From Dromaius novaehollandiae (Eukaryota > Chordata > Aves > Casuariiformes > Dromaiidae), in the NCBI RefSeq assembly GCF_036370855.1, contig NC_088102.1:72859601-72923600 (forward strand): 64,000 bases of DNA. Reading direction: 5' to 3'. The stretch's first letter is position 1; each line of letters starts with the position of its first letter. Below, piece after piece: positions 50,792-62,241 of this stretch. Under the pieces are notes generated by a model. The model did not search any database. It saw nothing but the letters and a program-made list of their open reading frames with translations, and was not told the DNA's origin. Position numbers and translations under genes: made by a program.

Positions 50792-51745
50792 ATGGCAGTA
50801 GACAATCACACAACAGTGACCCATTTCATCCTCTTGGGACTGACGACTCGCCTAGAACTACAGTTCCCACTCTTTGTGATGCTCCTACTAATCTATGTCA
50901 TGACCCTTGCGGGTAATCTTGGAATGATTGGCTTGATCAGGATTGACCTCCAACTTCACACACCTATGTACTTCTTCCTCATTAACTTGTCAATTGTGGA
51001 TCTCTGCTATTCTTCAGTTTTTGCTCCAAGGATGCTGGTAAACTTCTTAGTGAAGAATAAGACTATTTCTTACTCTGCATGTATTGCCCAGCACTTTTCA
51101 TTTGTTGTGTTTGTGACCACAGAGGGATTCCTGCTGGCTGTCATGGCCTATGACCGTTATGTAGCTATTTGCAACCCACTGCTTTACACCACACTTATGC
51201 CCAAGAAAGTTTGTATTTGGCTGGTGGCTGGATCATATTTAGGAGGACTCTTTAACTCATTGATACATACTTGTGGCTTACTGAAGTTGTCATTCTGTGG
51301 CCCTAACATCATCAACCATTACTTCTGTGATACAAACCCACTGCTGAAACTTACTTGCTCTGATGACCGTATCAATGAGATTATGCTTGTAACCCTGTCT
51401 GGGATCATAGCTATGTCCACATTCCTAATTGTCATCATCTCCTATCTCTACATCCTCTTCTCAGTCCTGAGAATGAGCTCCACGGGCAGGCACAAAGCCT
51501 TCTCCACCTGCGCCTCGCATCTGACAGCTGTAACCCTATTTTATGGGCCTGTGAGCTTAAGCCACATACAGCCTGCTTCGAGATACTCCCTGGAACAAGA
51601 GAAAATCTCTGCAGTATGCTACACGCTGGTCATTCCTATGCTGAATCCGCTGATCTACAGCCTCAGGAACAAGGAGGTGAAAAATGCGCTTAGAAGGGTG
51701 ATGGAAAGGAAAAATTCCTGTTCATGGACTGGTTTATCAGAATAA
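50792..51745 (+). CDS. Olfactory receptor, class II (chicken COR-like), intact
   Basis: Uninterrupted 317-residue OR starting MAVDNHT with a glycosylation site at Asn5; the splice acceptor ends 25 bases upstream. Motifs: [28 protein letters not shown], Cys97 (SACIAQ), [53 protein letters not shown] (TM5), [18 protein letters not shown] (TM6) and [19 protein letters not shown] (TM7). Compared with its neighbours, ICL3 is one residue shorter just before KAFSTC (SSTGRHKAF), and the TM6-TM7 loop reads LSHIQP in place of the usual FMYLQP. The C-terminal tail is a little longer than average. The TM4-ECL2 block groups it with the receptors at 45641 and 59257. Likely functional. Confidence 0.94.
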   Translation: MAVDNHTTVTHFILLGLTTRLELQFPLFVMLLLIYVMTLAGNLGMIGLIRIDLQLHTPMYFFLINLSIVDLCYSSVFAPRMLVNFLVKNKTISYSACIAQHFSFVVFVTTEGFLLAVMAYDRYVAICNPLLYTTLMPKKVCIWLVAGSYLGGLFNSLIHTCGLLKLSFCGPNIINHYFCDTNPLLKLTCSDDRINEIMLVTLSGIIAMSTFLIVIISYLYILFSVLRMSSTGRHKAFSTCASHLTAVTLFYGPVSLSHIQPASRYSLEQEKISAVCYTLVIPMLNPLIYSLRNKEVKNALRRVMERKNSCSWTGLSE

Positions 51746-53832
51746 TCAATTGCCTAGAAAAACTGAAAAGAGAGGGAAATACCAGTTCCGTACCAATGTT
51801 TTGATTTATACTAATCATATATGCATAGGAATCAAATGTAAATGAAAAATTAGAGAAACTTTGACAGGTAATTTTTAGTGTCTTGAAGAAACACAGAGAC
51901 CTTAAGTGACTTTTTTTGGTCTGCCTGCTATAACTTAAACATTTCGCTTAATTTTGGACATTAAAGCTAAATGGACATAAGAAAAATAATAATAGCCCTC
52001 CCCCTCATCTTTACTCTTTGTTTTTTACTATGTTCCTGAAATTCTCTGACACATTTTTAATTTCCTAGAGGAAAAGATGAATTTTGTCTCCTAGTGTTTG
52101 GCTCCCATAATGTATGTCTATGTTTTTTGTGTGAGGTTGTAGGAAAATATTTTAACTCTTTATTTCAAGGGACAGAGGCTTACAAATTCAAACGCATGTT
52201 TGCAGTGTTAGTTCCCAGTGGTGACTCTTGCATTACCTGTTTTTACTGTTGTTACTGTTTTTTAGTGATATAGCTATATCTGATGGGGCTTAGGTCACAG
52301 AAAAGAGCGCAGGATGATATTGGACTACCACTATCTACACATAAAATCCTGTAAGTTCTCTCAGCTTTACTAACCATGATGTCTTAGTAAATTAAAAAAA
52401 AGGCCAAAATCCCCAATCAAATGTGGGAAACAACTCACTTTTCCACTGATGTACATTTTTTCATTGTCATTATGAGTCGTCAGCTGAGCAGTCTGTCTGT
52501 CCTCTTCACTTTCTATGGAGCTTTGCAAATACAGTGTTTTTCTGGTCTTCCAGAAAAGAGGCACCTTGAATTATTGGAACTGTCTATAAATTATAAGGAG
52601 ATGCTCTTCAGTAGCAGTATCATGACTGGATATGTGCAAGAGAGAAGATTATCCAGTGCCCCATGTTTTTGTCTGTATTAAGCCTACAGTGGATACAACT
52701 GGGGTGCATAACCTGGCATTCAGCAACAGCAAGATTTGGTGGGTATGAAGTAGGGTTTTTGTGAGTAGTTTTTTCATACGTTACCTGAACCAGTGAAACA
52801 GTCAAGAGGAAAGAAATGCAGAATGGGATGATGCTGTTTGTATACTCTTTCATTCACTGCCTATGAGAAACAGATTAACAAGCATTTGCTTGGCTATTTT
52901 TTGCATGAAAACCCATGATCAGAAGTTAATGAGAATACCAAGCTTTCGGGCAGCGTATTGTTGTACTTTAGAATGGTGAAAGTAATCAAATCTCAAGGTG
53001 AAGAAAGACCATCACTTGATCACACATTCTTCATGTGCAAATTAGGCAGATAGACGCTGTTAATTTAGATTTCATGGTACATTAACTTGGTAATCAGTTC
53101 CCTCCTCCTTGTTTTCCTGTACCCTCATAGGACCTCCCCTTTCTCTGAAGCCCAGAACCATGCTACTTAATTTCTAACAAACTGCATGTAAACATACATG
53201 CAAATAACTGCATGCATCCCACTTTCACATCATTTGAATTCATTGCCTGCAACTACACTACAGACTAGCTATATAATACACCCTGCATAATACAGAGTGT
53301 TTCTGAGTGAGCTGTATAGATCCATCCACACATACACAAAAGGGAAAAAATCCTAATGATACACGTATCTTTCAGAATAAAGGTTTCTAAAAGCTTTTTA
53401 TCCGGGGATTGTTTCTAATACCAAAAGCAGAAATAAAAAGCAGGGAAAGTCAGAATAAAATCACACTTGCTGGAGGTGGGGGAAGGGAGGACTCAAAACC
53501 TGATGTGGATTTCAATTGGCCCCGACTACAATTTTTTTCACAGCTGTAAATCAGAAGAATTTCTTTCTTTGCTATAAGCTTTGGGGAATCATCTTGTTTC
53601 TGACTGAGCCATTTTCTACTTTCTTATTTAGTTGAGAACTCCAGAAAGGGCTCTGAAAAGTGTGAGAAAAGCATTTCCCTGATCATACATTGTTTTCATT
53701 CTGGGAGTGTTGAATGCAAATACTGAATCTGCAATGAAAGTGCTGGAGTAGTATCTCAAAACACTTCGATCCTATGCTATCTTGTGGTAACTTGACATTT
53801 TTCATTAAAATATTTCCAGTCTTAAAAGGTTT

Positions 53833-53872
<40 letters not shown>

Positions 53873-54629
53873 TCTTTGGAGGTAATAAACCTGGAGCAGG
53901 TTAGATCCCACTTAATTCTTTATCTGTGTAGTTCTATGCAGATCAGGGTGAGCTTTTGTGAGGCATTGGGGATAGCCATTATCAGCAACTCAAGGATCAT
54001 TCAGTTGCCTAACATAAATATAAACTGCCAGCTAATGTGTCCTTGGGTACCTAATCCACCAATGTAAGGCTGGCCTATTTCTCTTCTTCGGCACAGCAGG
54101 AGCCCAAGGTGGCCAAGTTCCTAGCTCAGGCAGTGAAGGATGAAACAAGGCTGAACGTCTGCTCCAAACATCACTGAAATAAGCTGGAGTGTTTTGGTGG
54201 ACTTCGGACTAACATTTATATTGTGACTTGAGCAAAGTGAGCCATCCGCCTGAAGCAAGGCTAACTTTCAGGTGAATGAGTTGTCACCAGTGAAAAAGAC
54301 CCTGTTTAAGTGATGACAAAGCCCTATGAAGTTGGTCCATTTTCTTCTCCTCCACCAGATTATTGTATAGCCCTAGGACACTCATATGGTTTCATACTGG
54401 TAGCAGATGCCAATGGGCCTTCAAAGTGATGTGCTACAGCATCTCTGTGACTTAGCTCCTCTTATTTTTTGTGGGTAACAGCAACCATTTATGTGAAGGT
54501 GTGAAGCTTTGTGAGCACCCTGGCAAGGCTTTACTCTGCTCATCCTTTCACCTCACATGCCTCATCTGATGCAATCTGTTGTGGTGACTGGAGGGGAAAG
54601 AACTACTACTGGCAATACTTAATTGCTTG
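51746..54629. other. Intergenic DNA with a long poly-A run
   Basis: No gene seen. It contains a 36-base A run at 53834-53869 that follows an ATTAAA by about 25 bases. The region left of the CR1 element (54070-54630) is not recognised. Confidence 0.5.
53834..53869 (+). repeat. Poly-A run (36 bases), preceded by ATTAAA
   Basis: Thirty-six consecutive A. An ATTAAA hexamer lies at 53804-53809, a normal distance from a poly(A) tail, so this could be the end of a retrocopy. No parent gene is recognisable to the left and no target duplication was found, so a simple homopolymer is the default. Confidence 0.8.
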
Positions 54630-56890
54630 ACTTACAGGAGATGTTCCTCTTATTGCAGCCCAAGATTTTGTTGGCCTTCTTTGCAACAGGGGCACATTGC
54701 TGGCTCATGTTCAACTTGTTGGCCATCAGGACCCCCAGGTCCTTCTCTGCAAAGCTGCTCTCTAGTAGGTTGGTCTGTAGCAGACACCCACAACAGTGTC
54801 ACCCATGTTGGTCTGCCACTAATCCTGACCCATAACCTCCCAGATGGCCCTTCACCCATTCCCTGGCAGAGCTCCATGCATTCCCACTGCTCTCTCACAC
54901 AAAGGGCAACTCCCCCTCCTCACTTTCCTGGCCTCTCCTTCCTAGAGAGCCTGTATTCATCTGTGTCAGCATTCCAGTGGTGTGCACTATCCCACCATAC
55001 CTCTGTCATTCAATTGAGATCGTAGCCCTGTAACTGCACATAGACTTCTAACTCCATTTGTCATTTGTTTGTTCCCTATGCTGTGTGCATTAGCGTTCAG
55101 GCACTTTACAGAGGCACCCCAGCATGCTGATTTCCCAGAAATAGTATGAGAGCTTTCCCCATATTGCTGTCCTGTAGGCCCTTCCCTTTTTATGTGCATA
55201 CACTTGACCCCACTTCAGCCCTGTTTTGTTGATTATGAGGCTGCTCCTGTTCACATAACCCTGCAGCCTTTGCTTGCTGACCCTGTCCACCACTTCCTCA
55301 CTTGATTGCTGGTCATGCTCTCCCTCCCCTGTCATTCCTAGTTTAAAGCCCTCCTTACCAGGTTTGTCAGCCTGTTGGCAAAGAAGCTTTTGCCCCACTT
55401 TGTCAGGTGGATCCCATCTCTTGCAAGCAGTCATTAGTCCTCGAAGAGGTTCTACTGGCCATAGAAACCTTGTTGCCTGTTGAAGAATACTGGACTGGGG
55501 CTGCCTAGAGGTAGCCGCTTAGCACAACTTCTATAAAACTTGCTTAGCATGAGGAGCTAAATTTGTTGAAGCTTTAGGCCACACTCAGATAACTCATCAT
55601 GTTAAGTAAAAGAGGGCCCCAGAGCTGGTTCAAGTTGGAAAGATAAGAAAGTTACAAGCAGTCTATATTCCTGTGTCTCACACTCTGAAAGGGAGAATGT
55701 CAAGACTTTGAAATAAGGCCTGTGCAGGGCATCAGGACCTTGAGAAACAGCTTCCTTTCACTGCTGGAGCAATGTTAATTGTTGTGGTCTGGAATTACCT
55801 TTTCCTTGTCAGGACCTTGAGAGACGACAATGGGACCCAACAAGGAACGAAGGTACATCCATCAGCAGAAGCTGCAACAGTAAAGATAAGGAAAGAAACA
55901 GCCTGCCTAGGGACAACAATGGGACCCAACAAGGAACGGGAAGACCCCAGACCTGAATATTACTAGTGGTCCGAATTACCGCGTGAGGGATGGAGAACTT
56001 AGATTGGAAAGTTATAATTGCCCAGGGATTTATTTGGGGGTCCCTTTTTGGAGGCCCTCAGCTCAATCTGTAAATGCTGCACTTGCGTTATTAAAATTTA
56101 TTTATTTAATTTTGCTCTGATTTGGCTTTGAACTTCTCAGAGGGAACCTAGGGTCGGATCCTGTTATGGTAGCTAAGTGAGCATAATTTTTCCATAACAT
56201 TGCCAACCTTGTTGCACAAACAATTTTTGACCTGCAGGATCCGTCCAATCCTCCGCAAGCCCTTTCTCCTCACTAGCAGGATCAAAAATACACCTGGCCC
56301 CTATGCTCTTGATCACTGCCCCCAGAGCCATATAGTCATGCTTGACACTTTCCAGGCAGTATTTTTGGTGCCCGCATGGAAGAGCAGCAGGGTGTAATAG
56401 TCTAAGGGCTGGACAAGCCTCAGGGGTCTTTCAACTTCATCACGAACCTCAGCCCCTGGCAAACACCAAACTTCCCTATAGAACAGGTCAGGTTGGCAGA
56501 TGGGGACTTCCATTGCCTGCAGCAGGGAGTGTCCCACTGCTAACACTTACCACTTTCTCCTGCTGCTCCTGTGTGACTTAGGATCAGCTGGCACAAATGC
56601 TGCATCTGACAGAGCTCCCAAACCCTTGTCCACTATGTGGTTACTGAATTTATTATGTAGTTGCAAATCTGCAGGTGGATCAGGAACCACCATCCTGGTG
56701 CCAAAAGTCACAAGCTTCCAGCCTTCCCCATCATGGGAGTCCTCACATCCCAATCTGATAGGCACAGACTCTGCCTGCCCCTCCTTATGTACCGTTGGGG
56801 GTTCAGACTTTCTAAGCTGCAGGGTCTCAGAGAAGATCTGGTTGATTTCTTTCTCATCATCTCTGATGCTGTCAATTGCTGCCATGCAAC
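54630..56890 (-). mobile_element. CR1 LINE, minus strand, internally deleted and interrupted by an LTR
   Basis: A CR1 non-LTR retrotransposon fragment read leftwards. From about 56885 to 56547 is the ORF1 region before the esterase (SIRDDEKEINQIFSETLQL, then GEGWKLVTFGTR). From about 56546 to 56205 is the ORF1 SGNH-esterase start (AVGHSLLQAMEVPICQPD, then EVWCLPGAEV; the usual GDS is GHS here). The esterase end lies left of the LTR, at about 55426-55347, reading DGIHLTKWGKSFF and NLVRRALN then a stop. ORF2 begins near 55120-54780 with endonuclease words (ALCVREQWECMELC, LWVRI). At about 54777 it jumps directly to the end of the reverse transcriptase ([13 protein letters not shown], then [10 protein letters not shown]), so most of ORF2 is missing. 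The typical CR1 3' tail is not seen. Not active. Confidence 0.88.
55478..56199 (+). mobile_element. Solo LTR nested in the CR1 LINE, 5-base TSD
   Basis: A 722-base LTR fossil from TGTTGAAGAATACTGG to TCCATAACA, with TG...CA ends and TGTTG/TAACA terminal inverted bases. TTGCC flanks it on both sides (55473-55477 and 56200-56204), a clear 5-base target duplication within CR1 ORF1 sequence. It is the same family as the LTR at 37679-38487 and somewhat shorter. No internal retroviral sequence is present, so it is a solo LTR. The insertion is younger than the CR1 copy it interrupts. Confidence 0.9.
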
Positions 56891-57035
56891 TAAACGAAGA
56901 AAAGAGAAGGCCACAATGGAAACATTTCTACCTCCAACTTTTCAATATCCTAACTCAACTTTTTCTGTATCCTTCTATCAATGTCTGCATCCGTATTCTC
57001 AACTGGGAGACTGCAGACCACTTAGAGCACCTCAG

Positions 57036-57055
57036 AAAAAAAAAAAAAAAAAAAA
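57036..57055. repeat. Poly-A run (20 bases)
   Basis: Twenty consecutive A followed by CAAAAAACCC. It lies just beyond the recognisable 5' end of the minus-strand CR1. Confidence 0.85.
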
Positions 57056-57703
57056 CAAAAAACCCGAAGGAGCTTTTTTCCTCAGTTCTAGTGTGGAGGT
57101 CAAATGTTGATTCAATATAGAACAATCTGTGTGGTTTTGGTGGTTTTTGGCATGTATTTTCCACTGAAGGCTCTTCAGGACTCAGTGACAGAGGCAAATG
57201 AGATGACTAAGTCCTGAAGTGCCTTTCGAGGTCAGAGCCAGAGGCACTTACAAAGATCCCACTGAAGTAAACAAATTGCAGTTCCATCCTTCCAGCCTAA
57301 AGACTAAGTGTCCTCACTCAGAGATCTTTCCAGATGTTAAGTGAATTAAAGTGAAAAAAGGACAAGGAGACAATACAGAAAACAGGAAGCATTTATCCAA
57401 CCTTTATATACACTAGACTTACTTCTCTATGAATTCTAGGGCATGGACCTACATGGAGCTACATAAGTATAAAGCAAAAATGAAAACCAATGAGTTAGCT
57501 TAATTATGACAGTGCAGTCTTCCCTACAGTCCCAGAAAAAAAAAGTAATATTAATGATCAGTGTCTCAAATGGCCAATTGCCCAAGCACATCTGTATCAT
57601 TCTTAGCTTTTTAAGACCTTTATACCAGGCATGGAAATAGTGTCTCATTATTTATCCAGTCTGATCCTGTAGGGCTTTGGAAGTCAAGAATGAAATACGC
57701 TGC

Positions 57704-57729
57704 TTTTTTTTTTTTTTTTTTTTTTTTTT
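57704..57729. repeat. Poly-T run (26 bases)
   Basis: Twenty-six consecutive T followed by C and six more T. Simple homopolymer; read on the minus strand it is an A-rich run. Confidence 0.85.
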
Positions 57730-59256
57730 CTTTTTTCTCTGTAAATTCCAATGGACACAGCAGGTCCTGTATGGAAATGAGAAGTCTCTCCGTCTGGAAT
57801 CCACACCTTCCAAAGCTCAGATACAGTGCCTTCCAAGGTAAACAGAACTGAAATGCGCCCTGTAGTATGTATGTGATTGGGAAAGCTGTACTTCATATTT
57901 CAGGTGAATATATAAATTTTAGTACAGTTTGTACTGTAAACAAGACAGGTCTTTTCATGAGGCTTGGCTCTTCATTATTTTTGTCTTTTTTTTTTCTTAT
58001 TTCATTTTTGGTTGTGATGCTGAATACATGTTGAAAAGGCAATGGGAAACTGGGGCCTTGAAACACCTTGGGATGGTTCCTATGCTGAAATGAAAGTGAA
58101 TTTCATTGTTCTATAGCTCCAAGTGACAGCTTATGGCACTCTGAGGTTTTTTTGTGTGTGTGCTGTTTTCATTTGGTTTGTTTTGCTGCTTAACATGGTT
58201 TTGGTTTTCTGTCTTCATTTGTTACAAAGATCAATGTTTTTAGTTGGCCAGTGGAGTGCCTTAAAAGGTTTCTTTTCAGTTGGGCAGATTAATGGAATTA
58301 TAGATTTTTTTTTGTTATTGATCAGTTTAGATCCCCTCAGAAAATGCCGCTTAATTTTCAAATGAACACTTTTTTTATCTTCTTAACAAAGATTGCTAAT
58401 TTCAGATGAAAACAATTGAAAAGCCCTGGGAAGGATTGTTCTCCCCTAACTTCTTTCACCTGAACATGAGAAGTGTAATTTAAGTTTGTTCTCCAGATCT
58501 TTCTATAGAAATAGACTTATCATCCCTGCTCTTTCAGAATCCAGTCTTGGAGTGAAATGAGTTTCACTTTTGAGGTTCTTGTCTCTCTCCTCTGTCTAGG
58601 CAAGCAACCCAATCTTCTGACTACTGGTCTAGATATCTAACATTAAGACAGCAAAGCTGGGGGTAAATCTCAAGCAAGAAGAGAAGGCAAACACCAGTGA
58701 GTTTCACAAACCTATGGGATAAGGTTATATAGGATTTTTTAAAGTACATTGTAAAAATTTATTTGCTTCCTCTCCAGTTTAGATTTAAACCTTACTGCTA
58801 GTGAATACTACTCATTCAGAGGTCCAGTTATGGACTACACTGAATACATACAAAACTTTATCAGTCTGGGGAACAAAGACACTCAATAACTGGGAACATG
58901 GGGGCCTCTGTTTAAAGCCTAGGCTCTGTATCTAGTGAACAGAAAGAGGTAGTTTTTCCAAGCGATGATGCAGGTTCAATGTGTTATATGTCAAATTCCC
59001 TTCACTTTACTACTGTAAATGCTCGCTAGAGGGACTCCCCTCCCTCTATTTACTACTCACTAAGCCTAGGCTTCCAAAAGAGACATCCATGCTCCTTACT
59101 GGAAGTTAAGGAAAGTGAAATACTGCTGACTGTGTTCATTTGGTACTTCTCCTCCTACTCAGTTGAATTCTTGCTGTCCAACCATTTTAAATGCTAATAT
59201 TGTGTGCCTTGTCAATCTTATCTTGGCAGGAAAGAAGTGCTTCAAACCTGAAATAA

Positions 59257-60194
59257 ATGAATAGGAACAATCACACAGTGGTGACCAAGTTCATCCTTCA
59301 GGGGCTGACAGATCATCTGGAGTGGCAGATGGCCCTTTTTGCAGTGTTTCTAGGAATCTATGTTCTCAGCCTGGTGGGCAATATTGGGTTGATCCTGTTA
59401 ATCAAAGTCAACACCCAACTGCACACACCCATGTACTTCTTCCTCAGCAATCTGTCGCTCACAGATTTGTGTTACTCATCATCTGTTGCTCCAAAGACTT
59501 TGGTGAGCTTCCTGTCTGAGAGTAAAGTAGTGCCCTATGCTCAGTGCTTTGCCCAGTTTTCATTCTTTGCTGCATTTCTAGGATCAGAGTGCTTCCTGCT
59601 GGCTGTCATGGCCTATGACAGGTTTGTGGCCATCTGCAACTCCCTGCTCTATATGGTGGCCATGTCCAGGAAGGTTTGCATCCTCCTGGCTGCTGGGTCG
59701 TGTATAGGGGGGGGGTTGTGAATTCCCTGGTGCACACAAGCTCTTTGCTGAGCTTGTCTTTCTACAGGCCCAATATCATCCACCACTGTTTCTGTGACCT
59801 CCCCGCACTGCTGAAGCTTGCCTGCTCTGATATGCAAACCACCAAGGTCTTACTGTTCGCTTTTTCTGGAACTATTGCTGGCATCACCATCCTCACAATC
59901 CTCATCTCCTATTTATATATTTTCTCCACCATCTTGCAGATCCAGACCAGTAAAGGCAAGTACAAAGCCTTTTCCACCTGTGTTTCTCACCTGACAGCTG
60001 TCACTTTGCTCTATGGATACCTAAGCTTTGTTTACATGCAGCCCAGTTCCAGGTATTCACTTCAACAGGAAAAAATTGTTTCAGTGTTCTATACACTCTT
60101 GACCCCAATGCTGAACCCCTTGGTCTACAGCCTCAGGAACAAAGAGGTGAAGGATGCCTTGAGAAGGACAGTGTCCCAGAAGATCTTTTCTTAA
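59257..60194 (+). pseudogene. Olfactory receptor (chicken COR-like) with a frameshift in a run of nine G
   Basis: Full-length OR starting MNRNNHT (Asn5 glycosylation site; splice acceptor ending at 59229). The first frame runs through [28 protein letters not shown], Cys97 (AQCFAQ), [10 protein letters not shown] and [13 protein letters not shown] in TM4, then stops. The second frame continues at once with [41 protein letters not shown] (TM5), [18 protein letters not shown] (TM6) and [12 protein letters not shown] (TM7), ending in TAA. The switch is at nine G (59707-59715). The family spacing ([10 protein letters not shown]) calls for seven, and the total length is two bases over a multiple of three, so two extra G explain it. 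It could be a real slippage null or a homopolymer assembly error. Independently, Cys169 of ECL2 is tyrosine (LSFYRPN), hinting at relaxed constraint. Confidence 0.88.
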
Positions 60195-62219
60195 CCAGTG
60201 CAACGGTTGACATTATAGAGGATAATGGAGTGGGAGGTACAACGTATCTCCTAGAACTGACCGAGTTCATGATAGTTGCTGTTCTTTTTAACAGCTCAGC
60301 CCAAAGCAGAATCTAAAACCCGTGTGCTGACTCCCATTGTCAAAGTACCTATGTCTCTTCAGTGAGCAAAAGAGAATATCAACAACTCTGATGGATATGT
60401 AAACTAGAGGACTCTCAGTTTCTGAGACAATGTCATGATAACTGCTTATTAGATCGTGATATCCAGCGCACCCAGAAGGAAAAGAACAGGAATTTCTAGC
60501 TCCAAAATCAGTCTTTAAAAGTTCTTCACAGTCTTCCCTTGCCATGATGCAGCAGAACAATATTCTACATACAGCTTTGCAATAATTTGTCTCAGGGGCA
60601 GCCCTACAGGAGATCTTGGGCTGTAGGAATATATATTTTCCTATAGGGAAAGGGTGAACAAGGGTGGGCTGTTTGTCTGGGAGGGGATGAGAGTGGTAAA
60701 AGGGAAGAACTGGGGAGGGGAAAAAAGCAATAATGTTACCAGTGCTTTCCAGGGGTACCTGTCAAACAGCCCTATGCCTGATCAGCGCAGCTTGGAGCAG
60801 GACAACAAACACATTGTTGCTTTGACCAGAAGCATGTCAGACTTACTTGCATGGTCAGGGGAGACCTGGTGTGCTTTTCCTACCTAACATGAGAGTGGGG
60901 ACACTCAGAAGGGATAAACTAAACAGTCTGACACTGTTAATTATCTGGATTAATGCATGATCTGTTACATATGTCCCTAGGTTGACAGTGTCATGCTTCT
61001 GACTAAATGAGAAACAGAATGAGTGTATCTTTTGACCTATTTCCCGAGTCATGTACTTGCACGTTTGTTTGCATATGAGCTCACAGATATTTGCAGTGAA
61101 ATTTGAAATGAAGCTCAGCTGTAGTAATTTGTATTATTCTCCAAATTAAGTACTTTGACTGTGTTGGATTTGGAACAAGGAAGTCTAAAAAAAAAGGAGG
61201 AAAAATGCAGTTACAAAATGAGAGATTTAAGGGGCAAATCCTCAGATAATACATGGTCGTAAAACTCCATTGGTGGTAAGCAAACCTGATCATTTTTATA
61301 GTAGTTAGAAACTAATCTTGAAGCAGAGATGTAGCCAAAATTTATTTGCAAGTAGGTAAGGAAAGATTAAAGAAAATTTTGTAGCAGTACTCTATCACAT
61401 GCATGTAAATACACAGAATAGAAGAAGTTATCTGAAAGAATTTCCTGTTTCTATAATCCCTGCATGATCTCATCTTGCCTTATGCATTGCAAGTATACTT
61501 CACCTAGTCTTATTTTTGTAACTTAATTGGTCCTTTCACTTTGTTCTGCATGTTCATTGTTCACATACCATCTGTCTCCTCTAACATTAGCAACAAGGTC
61601 ATAATGAACATAACATGGATGAAAAATATATTGAATTTAGCATAGATATTGACAAGAAGGAATGAAATAAAATTGTATGTAACTGGGAATTAAGCATTTC
61701 TGATATTAAACAGTGTAGTGCTAAACTTATACTGAACACTGAGGGTTCGATTTTGCTGCCTAAATGAGCGAGCAGGGAGCCATTTGGGATACCCTGAGTG
61801 TATTATTAGCAGAATTTCATTAACTGTCGTAGAAGCTTAGGCACCTATAGTTTATATGTCTACACTCATCATGTATGCATCTAACTGTTTATTAGCATGG
61901 ATATGCTGTTGCAGAAATTCTTTATATCCTTATGCTCCAGTATTAGCAACCAATTTCTCATTGTATGCCTGTCTCTACTTTATCACTGTTTCAATACTAT
62001 AGTGTAGAGGCTGAGCCACAAGAAAGGGGAAGTGTTCTACCAGATAGTCTGATATGAAAGCAAGTATATTCCTGGAGCCACCTCAAGCTGCTGGTCAGTA
62101 AGTCCCTATTTGTAGTGGAAGACAGAAATTCAGGGAGATGTTGACCCCCAGCATTTTTTGTCTCCGGATTAATGGCAAAAATGAGGCTTTTTTTTCTTTT
62201 TTTCCCTCTACTCTCATAG
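60195..62219. other. Intergenic DNA, nothing recognised
   Basis: About 2 kb without a gene or clear repeat. The right end is a long pyrimidine tract with a splice acceptor (CTCTCATAG, ending at 62219) belonging to the last OR locus. Confidence 0.5.
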
Positions 62220-62241
62220 GAGGCAAAACAAACTATAACAA

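Larger units (their letters stand above)
56891..59229. other. Intergenic DNA with homopolymer runs
   Basis: No gene seen. An A run (57036-57055) and a T run (57704-57729) are the main features. It ends with a splice acceptor (CTTGGCAG, ending at 59229) for the next OR. Confidence 0.5.

Noticed and set aside
54627-57120. Several plus-strand open frames of 65-206 codons
   Set aside because: They are antisense to the CR1 LINE or cross its edges, and include homopolymer-encoded lysine runs; no independent support as genes.
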